Source: Geminicoccus sp. (GTDB lineage Bacteria; Pseudomonadota; Alphaproteobacteria; UBA7985). Taken from it: a stretch of DNA of 32,806 nucleotides. Numbering within the stretch: position 1 is the stretch's first letter; every line of letters starts with the position of its first letter. The translations under genes and the position numbers were made by a program. The stretch lies in assembly GCA_002705565.1 (NCBI GenBank), contig PAHJ01000072.1, forward strand, positions 1 through 32,806, in the 5' to 3' direction. The notes beneath the pieces were generated by a model. It was given only the letters and a program-made list of their open reading frames with translations, did not search any database and was not told the origin of the DNA. Positions 7,486 to 14,494 of the stretch are shown here, piece after piece.

Positions 7486-8451
7486 ATGTCGTCAAAGCTT
7501 TCTCTTCTGTGGCTTCAGGCTTTTGTAGCGGTCGCAAAGAGCGGGTCGCTCCAGGATGCGGCTGTGCGTTCCGGGTTTTCAGCAAGTACGCTGTCAGGGC
7601 ATCTGCAAAAACTTGAAAACCATCTTGGGGCGCTGCTGTTTGACCATGGCAAGCGTCCACTGGTGCTGACCGCGAACGGGCACCGTTTCCTGCAACACGC
7701 CGAAGCCATTTTCGAGCATCTGACGACCGCAGAAGCTGAAATGCTGACAGACGAGCCACAAGCCATTCGACGGCTTCGGCTCGGTCTGATCGACGATTTC
7801 GACACGGACGTGGCGCCAGCCCTAACGCTCGAACTGGCGCGCCTGCTGCCCAACTGCGCCTTTGAGCACTTTTCCAGGCCCAGTCACGAAATCCTGCAAC
7901 TGCTCGCTGATCGCCGCATCGAAGCTGGCGTTGCGACGGTGCCGGTCGAGGGGTTGGCCGGTTTGGCGCAGCGGCCTTTGCTGCGTGATCCCTACGTGGT
8001 GGTGGTGCCGGCGGGCGAACCCTGCCCTGATTTCAGCGCCCCCCGGCCCGACCTGCCCTTCCTGCGCTATTCGCCGGCGCAGCATATCGGGCGTCAGATC
8101 GAGGCGCAGTTGAACCGCCTGCGCGTGAACTTGCCCCACCGCATGAGCGCAGAGAGCAATCAGGCTCTGATGACACTGGTGGCTGCCGGGCAGGGATGGA
8201 CGATTACAACGGCAACCTGTTTTAACCGCGCGCGTGGTTTGTGGGCCGGGTTGTCGCTTCATCCCTTTCCGCGGGCGCAGTTTGCCCGCGAAATCGCCTT
8301 GATCACGGTTCCAGGCGGTGCGGAAAGCCTAGCGGGAATGCTCGAAACCATGCTGCGCGCCCTCATTCAGGCGCACACAATAGAGCCCGTTCACGCGCAA
8401 GTGCCCTTTTTGAAGCAACACTTCAATATGCTGAACAGTGATCTTTCCTGA
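7486..8451 (+). CDS. LysR-family transcriptional regulator
   Basis: The 321-residue protein has an N-terminal winged HTH (LLWLQAFVAVAKSGSLQDAA, then STLSGHLQKLENHLGALLFD) and a periplasmic-binding-like effector domain, as in LysR activators. The ATG at 7486 is preferred over an upstream TTG at 7450 because it begins with the usual LysR N terminus. TAGGTG lies about 7 nt upstream. It follows the Rieske gene in the same direction with a 72-bp gap and ends 9 bp before the convergent MttB gene. It may regulate the Rieske gene or the MttB/dehydrogenase pair. Confidence 0.88.
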   Translation: MSSKLSLLWLQAFVAVAKSGSLQDAAVRSGFSASTLSGHLQKLENHLGALLFDHGKRPLVLTANGHRFLQHAEAIFEHLTTAEAEMLTDEPQAIRRLRLGLIDDFDTDVAPALTLELARLLPNCAFEHFSRPSHEILQLLADRRIEAGVATVPVEGLAGLAQRPLLRDPYVVVVPAGEPCPDFSAPRPDLPFLRYSPAQHIGRQIEAQLNRLRVNLPHRMSAESNQALMTLVAAGQGWTITTATCFNRARGLWAGLSLHPFPRAQFAREIALITVPGGAESLAGMLETMLRALIQAHTIEPVHAQVPFLKQHFNMLNSDLS

Positions 8452-8460
8452 ACTACCATC

Positions 8461-9996
8461 CTAGAGAATTATGTTGAACTGAGCGCGGATCTTGGCGTCG
8501 TGTTCGGCGGTCAGGTACTGTGGCTGGTGGGTTTCCAGCACCTCCCGCGCCTTGCGCTTGGCCCGATCCCAAGCCGTTGGCGCGCCGCTGTCGCCCCACA
8601 CCTTCGGGTCGTCACGGTCAGCAAGAGGCGGGTAGAAATAGTCCCGCTCCATGGCCGCGAGCGTCTGATCTCCACCCAGAAAATGCCCTTCGCCAAGCAC
8701 GGCCTCGCAGATGTCGTCAAAGCCCAGATTGGCTTCCGTTACCTCCGCCCCACGCAAGGTCCGGTAGGTGTGGGCGTGCATCTCGTCGTCGAGGATAAAC
8801 GCCTCGAAACTCGCCCCGAGCAAGGACGCCGTCATGCCAGAACTCTCGTAGATCAGGTTCCCCCCCGCCAACCCTGCGGCCAGCGATGTCATCCCCTTTT
8901 CCACGCCATACTGTGAATCGATGGCCTTGGCGTCCGTCATAGAACTGGCAACCCCCGAACACAGACCCAGCCAGTTGGATACCTGCGCCGACGCCGCGTT
9001 CAATAGCACCGTCTCCCCACCCCCGCCGACAAAGGCCCCGGTGCGCAAATCGATCACCAGCGGCCAGTTGGAGAACACCATGGGAAAGCCCGGCTCAATC
9101 GAGTGAACCATAACCAGCGACGCCAGCGTTTCCGCCAGCGATTGGGCCAGAAATCCGGCCATCGTTGCGGGCGCGGTGGCACCGGCCTGTGCCGCTGTAA
9201 TGTTGGAGATCGGGATGCGATGCTCGACACATTTGAAGACCACGTCGACGGCATCTTCACCATAGCGCATAGGCGAGATCACCGGGCTGATGTGCGCTTT
9301 CACAAAAGGCCGCTCAGCGAACCTGCCCGGACCGCCTGCGGCAATATCCAGCATCTCAATGATAGGGTCGACATGCTCCGCCAGGGTAAAGGACGTAGCC
9401 ACCGGCTTTGTGGTGTTTTGCAGCAGGGCGTAAACCGTGTTCACGTCCAGATCAAAGTTATCCGGCACATCAGTTGCGACGCAACAGCGGGTGAACCAGC
9501 TGACGTTTTCCAGCGTATCCTGCAACCGCGTGAAATCGTGGAGATCGCGCAGGGTTGAGGGGCGGTAGAGGCCACTATCCAGGTCCAGGGTCTGCACCGC
9601 CGCGCCGCCCGTACCAAAGTGGACCGCCTCTCCGCCAACCACGATGCTGCGAGCCGGGTCGCGACCGTGCAGAGTGAAGACTTTGGACGCCTTGTCGATA
9701 GCATCCAGCACCAACGGACGCGGCAGCAGAAACCTGCCCTTGCCATTATCAACCGCACCCACTGCCAGCAGAGTCTTTGCCAGATTGTCGGGCACTTCGC
9801 CCATGCCTAACTCTTCCAGCAGTCGAAGCGCAGTCTCGAAGATCGCTTGCAGGTCAACTTCGCTAAGCGGCTTATAAACCCCGCCGCGCTGACCGGGAGG
9901 GCAAGGGTGGATCTGGGGTTTTGCGGCGCGCAACGCCATCCGCTCTTTCCGGCCAGAGCGACGAGATTCAGGGGGAGTGTCAGGGACGTGGCTCAT
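8461..9996 (-). CDS. MttB-superfamily (trimethylamine methyltransferase-like) methyltransferase, non-pyrrolysine type
   Basis: About 511 residues match the MttB family across the length: the N-terminal basic RRSGRKERMALRAAK, PGQRGGVYKPLSEVD, LHGRDPARSIVVGG, VHFGTGGAAVQTLD, and a C-terminal MERDYFYPPLADRDDPK. Family members move a methyl group from a quaternary or tertiary amine to a corrinoid protein. The frame has no internal TAG; TAG appears only as the stop codon. This is therefore a non-pyrrolysine homologue, as in the glycine betaine methyltransferase MtgB, rather than classical trimethylamine MttB. No corrinoid-protein gene (MttC type) is visible. The ATG at 9996 is chosen over a TTG at 10059 because the basic N terminus is family-like. 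It is divergent from the FAD-GcvT gene. The substrate is not determinable here. Confidence 0.88.
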   Translation of the reverse strand: MSHVPDTPPESRRSGRKERMALRAAKPQIHPCPPGQRGGVYKPLSEVDLQAIFETALRLLEELGMGEVPDNLAKTLLAVGAVDNGKGRFLLPRPLVLDAIDKASKVFTLHGRDPARSIVVGGEAVHFGTGGAAVQTLDLDSGLYRPSTLRDLHDFTRLQDTLENVSWFTRCCVATDVPDNFDLDVNTVYALLQNTTKPVATSFTLAEHVDPIIEMLDIAAGGPGRFAERPFVKAHISPVISPMRYGEDAVDVVFKCVEHRIPISNITAAQAGATAPATMAGFLAQSLAETLASLVMVHSIEPGFPMVFSNWPLVIDLRTGAFVGGGGETVLLNAASAQVSNWLGLCSGVASSMTDAKAIDSQYGVEKGMTSLAAGLAGGNLIYESSGMTASLLGASFEAFILDDEMHAHTYRTLRGAEVTEANLGFDDICEAVLGEGHFLGGDQTLAAMERDYFYPPLADRDDPKVWGDSGAPTAWDRAKRKAREVLETHQPQYLTAEHDAKIRAQFNIIL

Positions 9997-10072
9997 GGCT
10001 TGAATCTCGCAGTTGCGGCAGCAGAAGGCTTTTCTTGGCAAAGCCGGGCGTTTCGGCAAAGCGGACTCCCTT

Positions 10073-10115
10073 ATATTTGGTATTTTGGGATATTATTTTC
10101 GTTTATACCGAATAT
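10073..10115. promoter_or_regulatory. Inverted repeat ATATTYGGTAT in the MttB / FAD-dehydrogenase divergent promoter region
   Basis: ATATTTGGTAT at 10073-10083 and ATACCGAATAT at 10105-10115 form an 11-bp inverted repeat with a single mismatch. The arms are 21 bp apart, so their centres are 32 bp (about three helical turns) apart. The repeat lies in the AT-rich 195-bp gap that separates the two divergent genes. Its geometry fits two repressor or activator half-sites on one DNA face. Which regulator binds is unknown. Confidence 0.55.
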
Positions 10116-10190
10116 CGAAGCGATGCGTTGACCCATGGGGGCTAAAAACGAGAACTCACTGCACCTTCAGATCAGCCGGAGACCCAAGGC

Positions 10191-12611
10191 ATGAAATCGC
10201 GGACCAAAGCCGTAGTGATCGGGGGCGGCATCGCTGGCTGCTCCACGCTGTACCATCTGACGCAGGAGGGATGGACGGATGTTGTGCTCGTGGAACGGGA
10301 TGAACTGACCAGCGGAACGACCTGGCACTCGGCGGCCCAGGTCACCAACTTCGGCATGAACCAAACGATGGTGGGGCTGAAAACCCACTCTATCAACCTT
10401 TACCAAGAACTGGCGGACGACCCGGATTACCCGATCAACTACCACCACGCTGACGGTGGCATCAGGCTCGCAAACACGCAGGCTCAGATGGACGGCTACC
10501 ATCACTTTGCCAGCATGGCCCGCGGCATGGACGTGCACTTTGAAGTCATCGACGCCGAAGAATGCGCCCGCCGTCACCCGCTGATTTCGACCGACAATTT
10601 GGTTGGTGGTCTCTGGGATCCTCTGGATGGCGACATTGACCCCGCGCAGCTGTGCCAGGCCCTGGCCCGGCGCGCGCGGAAAGCAGGCGCTGAAGTCTAT
10701 CGTCACACGCCCGTAACGGGCCTCAAGCAACACGCCGACGACACCTGGACCGTCGAGACCACCAAGGGCAACATCGATTGCGACGTGGTCATCAACGCCT
10801 GTGGCTATCGCGTGAATGAGGTGGGTGCGATGATGGGGGTGCATCATCCGGTGATGTCGATGGAACATCAGTACATGCTGACCGACACCATCCCCGACAT
10901 CGAAAATGCCGACCATCGCATGCCCCTGCTACGCTGCCCGATCAGTGATTATTATTGCCGGCAGGAGAAGAACGGCCTGCTGGTCGGTTTCTATGAGCAG
11001 GACTGCCGGACATGGGGTATGGACGGGATTGACCCGCACTTCGTCAACGCCCTTTGCCCCGATGATCTTGACCGCGTTATCGACGTACTGGAAGGCGCCT
11101 TTGCCCGCATGCCAGCGCTACAGGATGTTGGCATTCACACCGTGGTCAATGGTCCCATCACGTACACCATCGACGGCGCCCCACTGGTCGGCCAGATCCC
11201 CGGCAAGCGCAACGCCTACTGCATTATTGGCCTGCGCGCAGGCCTGGGCGAAGGGGGCGGTCACGGGTGGTTACTTGCGCAGCAGATTGTCCATGGCGAG
11301 GCCTGCTATGACACCTGGGTTCTCGACCCGCGCCGGTTCACCGAACACGGCAATGTCGAGCTGTGCGCGCTCAAGGCCATAGAGGACTATCAGAACGAAT
11401 TCCGCTTCCATTTCCCCAACGAACACCGGCCGGCAGGCCGCTACGCCAAAACCACGCCACTGACCCCAGTTTTGGAGGCGGAAGGGGCTGAATTTACCGT
11501 GGTCAATGGCTGGGAACGGGCGGAATTCTTCAAGCCTTCAGCCGACTTTCACGTCACCCACGGTTTCAAATTTGATGAGGCCCACAGCATCGTAGCGGCG
11601 GAGGTTGCAGCCGTGCAGAACGCTGTTGGCCTGACAGAAGTCAATGGCTTCAACCGCATGGAAATCAGCGGCACCGACGCGCACTCTTTCCTCGACCGCA
11701 TGAGCTGCTCCAAAATCAAGAGCACGCCCGGTCGGGTTTCGCTGGCCTATCTGTTGAACCACCACGGCATGGTCAAAGGCGAAATGACCGTCGCCAATCT
11801 GCCCGATGGCCGCATCTGGGCTGGCTCAGCAGCGGCCGCAGAGTGGCACGATCGCGACTGGTTGAACCTGCACATTCGGGCCGACGAAGACGTTAAAGTC
11901 AGCTCTCTGACCAACGATTATACCATTCTCCTGCTTGCGGGCCCCAAATCGCGGGACGTGCTGTCCGCCGTTAGTCGGGGGGACTGGTCAGCGGAGGGAT
12001 TCCCGTGGTTGTCCGTACGCGAAGCCTTCATTGGCATCGCACCAGCGGTCGTGATGTCGGTGAGTTTCTCCGGCGAACTCGCTTACGAGATCCACGTCCC
12101 CAACGCCCAACTCTACGCCGCGTACAGAGAATTGCGCGCAGCGGGCACGGCGCATGGATTGACGCTGTTTGGCCTTCGGGCAGTGGAAAGCATGCGACTG
12201 GAAAAGGGCTACCTGCATTGGAAATCCGACCTGCTCACCGAATTCGATCCCTTTGAAACCGGGTTGGGTCGATTTGTGGACCTGAACAAGCAGGAATTCG
12301 TTGGCAAAGAAGCCTTAGTGGCACGCCAGAAGGCCGGCCCAAATCGCCTGTTGGTCAGCCTAAACCTCAATACCACCGAAGCCGCCGCTCATGGTGGCTC
12401 GTCGGTCATGATCAACGATCGTGTGGTCGGCACTGTCACTTCCGGTGATTGGGGTCACCGGACGCAAATGAACCTTGCTTATGCCTTTGTAGAGCCAGAC
12501 CTGGCCACAGAAGGCACTACACTCAGTATTGATGTTTTGGGGAAGCACGTTGCTGCAACTGTGATTCAACCGGGCCCCTACGATCCGAATTACAGCCTAG
12601 TTCGAAGCTAA
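10191..12611 (+). CDS. DMGDH/sarcosine dehydrogenase-like FAD oxidoreductase fused to GcvT
   Basis: The 806-residue protein has an N-terminal DAO-type FAD domain (Rossmann motif VIGGGIAG at 9-16) with SGTTWHSAAQ, where H46 occupies the position of the covalent FAD histidine. A short bridging domain lies near 375-430. A tetrahydrofolate-binding GcvT region spans about 430-800: NGWERAEFFKP, SFSGELAYEIHVP, LRAVESMRLEKGYLHW and ETGLGRFVDLNKQEFVGKEAL. Relatives oxidise N-methyl groups of dimethylglycine or sarcosine and hand the one-carbon unit to tetrahydrofolate. Being divergent from the MttB homologue suggests a shared N-methyl catabolic pathway. The exact substrate is inferred, not shown. Confidence 0.9.
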   Translation: MKSRTKAVVIGGGIAGCSTLYHLTQEGWTDVVLVERDELTSGTTWHSAAQVTNFGMNQTMVGLKTHSINLYQELADDPDYPINYHHADGGIRLANTQAQMDGYHHFASMARGMDVHFEVIDAEECARRHPLISTDNLVGGLWDPLDGDIDPAQLCQALARRARKAGAEVYRHTPVTGLKQHADDTWTVETTKGNIDCDVVINACGYRVNEVGAMMGVHHPVMSMEHQYMLTDTIPDIENADHRMPLLRCPISDYYCRQEKNGLLVGFYEQDCRTWGMDGIDPHFVNALCPDDLDRVIDVLEGAFARMPALQDVGIHTVVNGPITYTIDGAPLVGQIPGKRNAYCIIGLRAGLGEGGGHGWLLAQQIVHGEACYDTWVLDPRRFTEHGNVELCALKAIEDYQNEFRFHFPNEHRPAGRYAKTTPLTPVLEAEGAEFTVVNGWERAEFFKPSADFHVTHGFKFDEAHSIVAAEVAAVQNAVGLTEVNGFNRMEISGTDAHSFLDRMSCSKIKSTPGRVSLAYLLNHHGMVKGEMTVANLPDGRIWAGSAAAAEWHDRDWLNLHIRADEDVKVSSLTNDYTILLLAGPKSRDVLSAVSRGDWSAEGFPWLSVREAFIGIAPAVVMSVSFSGELAYEIHVPNAQLYAAYRELRAAGTAHGLTLFGLRAVESMRLEKGYLHWKSDLLTEFDPFETGLGRFVDLNKQEFVGKEALVARQKAGPNRLLVSLNLNTTEAAAHGGSSVMINDRVVGTVTSGDWGHRTQMNLAYAFVEPDLATEGTTLSIDVLGKHVAATVIQPGPYDPNYSLVRS

Positions 12612-12763
12612 AAACCCTGAAGCTGCACGTTGAAATGAGATCCGAAACCAGATCCGGCAGAACAGCTGGAAACACCACTTGCCCGCCTTAACACTGTTTT
12701 CAATTTGACGTTGGCACTGGGGACCGAACCTGAACACGGGGTACGTTCCAGCAGAGCGCACCC

Positions 12764-12786
12764 CGTTTCTCGTCCATTGAGAAACG
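12764..12786 (+). terminator. Possible weak terminator hairpin after the FAD-GcvT gene
   Basis: CGTTTCTC (12764-12771) and GAGAAACG (12779-12786) form a perfect 8-bp stem with a 7-nt loop. On the plus strand it is followed by TTACATTTTAC, a poor U-tract. It lies in the 182-bp gap between two convergent genes. Confidence 0.35.
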
Positions 12787-12793
12787 TTACATT

Positions 12794-13414
12794 TTACTGG
12801 AAAGTGACCATAGTCCACGCACGGTCAAGTTTGCCCAACTTAGAGGCTTCAACGACCATAGCCTGGAATTCTGCGGACATGCCTACGCCGTCAACGCCTT
12901 TGCCCAAAGCGATCAGGTCAGCTGCTGAGTAAACCACGGTAATACGGCTCATGTCAGATCCAACCACGGGCGCCCACATGGTGGTGTTGACGTGCTGCGC
13001 CGAGGTCATCTTTTGCAGTTCCGGAACCATGTCAGCGGCCGCTTGCATGTTCTCTCGCGGCATAATCCATTCCCGCGCCAGCATAGCGGTGTTGCTCGGG
13101 TCAGGTGCACCAGCGACAAGCCGACCAATTTCGGGCCCGACAACTTCCGCAGACGGGGATGCTTCACGGTCAGCCATCAGCGCGGCCCAGCTGGGATCCG
13201 TCATCAAACGTGAAGAGACCTCAGCGCCATGCCCCATCCCTTCGATGTAGCTGTAAAGATGCATGCTACCGGCACCATAGCCAGCTACAACCTGCGTGGT
13301 TGCAACGCCCAAAGCGCCGTTACGCGCGATGATTCCGGCGGCAGCGCGCATCCTAGTCTTCGCCATCTCTGCTTTGCCGGTATGGGGAGTGCTAATTCTT
13401 CTTGCGGCCCACAT
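12794..13414 (-). CDS. Unknown protein, apparent tandem dimeric alpha-beta-barrel (ABM/NIPSNAP-like) duplication
   Basis: I do not recognise this 206-residue soluble protein. It has no signal peptide or membrane helix. The two halves look related: each starts with a strand carrying AR-[RE] and a helix rich in Ala/Met, then a strand, then a helix ending in a similar position (residues about 1-98 and 108-206). The segment DPSWAALMADREASPSAEVVG resembles the tail of small dimeric alpha-beta-barrel proteins, and SAEFQAMVVEASKLGKLD occupies the same place in the second half. Such domains occur in monooxygenase-like and stress proteins, so a pseudo-dimeric barrel is my best guess. The start ATG at 13414 has an excellent AAAGGAA site, and a perfect inverted repeat lies just upstream (13443-13464). 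Confidence 0.72.
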   Translation of the reverse strand: MWAARRISTPHTGKAEMAKTRMRAAAGIIARNGALGVATTQVVAGYGAGSMHLYSYIEGMGHGAEVSSRLMTDPSWAALMADREASPSAEVVGPEIGRLVAGAPDPSNTAMLAREWIMPRENMQAAADMVPELQKMTSAQHVNTTMWAPVVGSDMSRITVVYSAADLIALGKGVDGVGMSAEFQAMVVEASKLGKLDRAWTMVTFQ

Positions 13415-13764
13415 TGTTTATTCCTTTCTTTCTGTCAATAAGTCACCATTCCACTAAATGGTGAGAATCCAAAATACGTGATACTGAATGTATAATTAAT
13501 GACAATAATCAGCACTCTATGGGCGATATTTTTGCATTTTTCATAACATAGTTAGCCTTTGACGTTTTTGTTCAAATATTGCGTCATTATGAATGGCAAT
13601 TTTTGCTTCATTTTGAAACTCAATATCCTTTTATAAATAAAACCTAAATTTGGCATGTTTTTCTTTTATTCTAACAGACCGAGATTTTGTTGAATTCAGG
13701 GGAATAATCATGGAAATTCGATTTTCGATCCAACTCTCTTCAACGATTGAAATGTCACGCCATT
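13415..13764. promoter_or_regulatory. AT-rich 350-bp divergent intergenic region
   Basis: This gap is far more AT-rich than the rest of the window, with many A/T tracts between about 13480 and 13690. It separates the unknown 206-residue gene from the glutathione S-transferase and probably holds promoters for both. It contains a perfect inverted repeat (13443-13464) and, near its plus-strand end, a small open frame with its own ribosome-binding site (13710-13778). I could not assign -35/-10 boxes with confidence. Confidence 0.5.
13443..13464. promoter_or_regulatory. Perfect inverted repeat upstream of the unknown tandem-domain gene
   Basis: TCACCATT (13443-13450) and AATGGTGA (13457-13464) form 8-bp perfect arms around a 6-nt spacer. 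The repeat is 28 bp upstream of the minus-strand ATG at 13414, so it would act as an operator or fold as a leader hairpin. Confidence 0.5.
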
Positions 13765-13778
13765 ATGCCCGAACTTAG
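13710..13778 (+). CDS. Possible 22-codon leader ORF overlapping the glutathione S-transferase start
   Basis: An ATG at 13710 follows CAGGGGAATAATC, a better ribosome-binding site than the one in front of the downstream gene. It encodes 22 residues and stops with TAG at 13776-13778, overlapping the start of the downstream frame in a different register. It could be a leader peptide giving translational coupling, or chance. No family resemblance is visible. Confidence 0.3.
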   Translation: MEIRFSIQLSSTIEMSRHYART

Positions 13779-14448
13779 ACTTGTATATTTCAAGATGCGC
13801 GCGCTTGCAGAAGCAGCTCAGCTGGTCCTTGCCGCAACCGATACCCCCTACACGTACGAAATGGCGTGGGACTACTTTGGCGAACCGTGGCCTGAGGCCA
13901 AACCCAAGGTACCGTTTCGACAACTGCCCATGCTTGTGGTCGATGGCGATACCAAGATTGCCCAAAGTGGCGCGGTGGTCCGCTATCTTGCCGAGCTAAC
14001 CGGGTTACTGCCGGGCTCATCCAAGCAACGGGCGGAAGTTGATGCTATTTTTGAGGCCAGCCAGGAATGGTTTAACCCACTCAATCCGACCGTGAATTTT
14101 GCAGTGGGCGACGACTTCGCGGCCAAGCGTGAAGCGCAATTGCCTGGGCTTCATTTACGTTTGGGTGACTTCGAACGCCTACTGGGACAGCACGGCGGTC
14201 CGTTCTTCTTTGGCGATCAGCCGTACTACTGTGATTTTGGGGTCTTCCACCACGTCGATCTGGCGCACTTCTTCGACGCCAGTTTGCTCAACGACTATCC
14301 CCGGCTGCAAACCTTCATGAGCGCCGTGCGCGGTGTCACGGGGGTGCAAGCCTATCTTGACCGTCGCCCTGAGTTAATCGGCGTGGGAAGCAAGCCGCAG
14401 CTGGTCATAGACGGCCGTCCGGAGCCAACCGGCGTTATGAAGGCCTGA
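13765..14448 (+). CDS. Glutathione S-transferase family protein
   Basis: About 227 residues. The N-terminal thioredoxin-like half (PELRLVYFKMRALAEAAQLV) has the GST glutathione-site pattern FRQLPMLVVDGDTKIAQSGAVVRYLA, where the cis-Pro and Q-S before a helix bind glutathione. An all-helical C-terminal half follows, including FFFGDQPYYCDFGVFHHVD. It is a soluble detoxification or isomerisation enzyme; the substrate is unknown. The ATG at 13765 is preferred to a TTG at 13747, but its ribosome site is weak and it is overlapped by a small upstream frame. The neighbouring gene in the opposite direction is unknown. Confidence 0.85.
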   Translation: MPELRLVYFKMRALAEAAQLVLAATDTPYTYEMAWDYFGEPWPEAKPKVPFRQLPMLVVDGDTKIAQSGAVVRYLAELTGLLPGSSKQRAEVDAIFEASQEWFNPLNPTVNFAVGDDFAAKREAQLPGLHLRLGDFERLLGQHGGPFFFGDQPYYCDFGVFHHVDLAHFFDASLLNDYPRLQTFMSAVRGVTGVQAYLDRRPELIGVGSKPQLVIDGRPEPTGVMKA

Positions 14449-14494
14449 CCAGCCTGAAAGCACTCTGGCATCTGGATGCCAATGGCCCGTTTTA

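Noticed and set aside
8461-8463. TAG codon at the end of the MttB-family gene, which could be read as pyrrolysine
   Set aside because: It is the terminal stop and occurs after a full-length family C terminus. No internal TAG occurs, and the next stretch on the minus strand does not extend the domain.
13555-13640. -35/-10 promoter boxes in the AT-rich gap
   Set aside because: TTGACG and TATAAA-like words occur but their spacings are wrong (well outside 16-18 bp).
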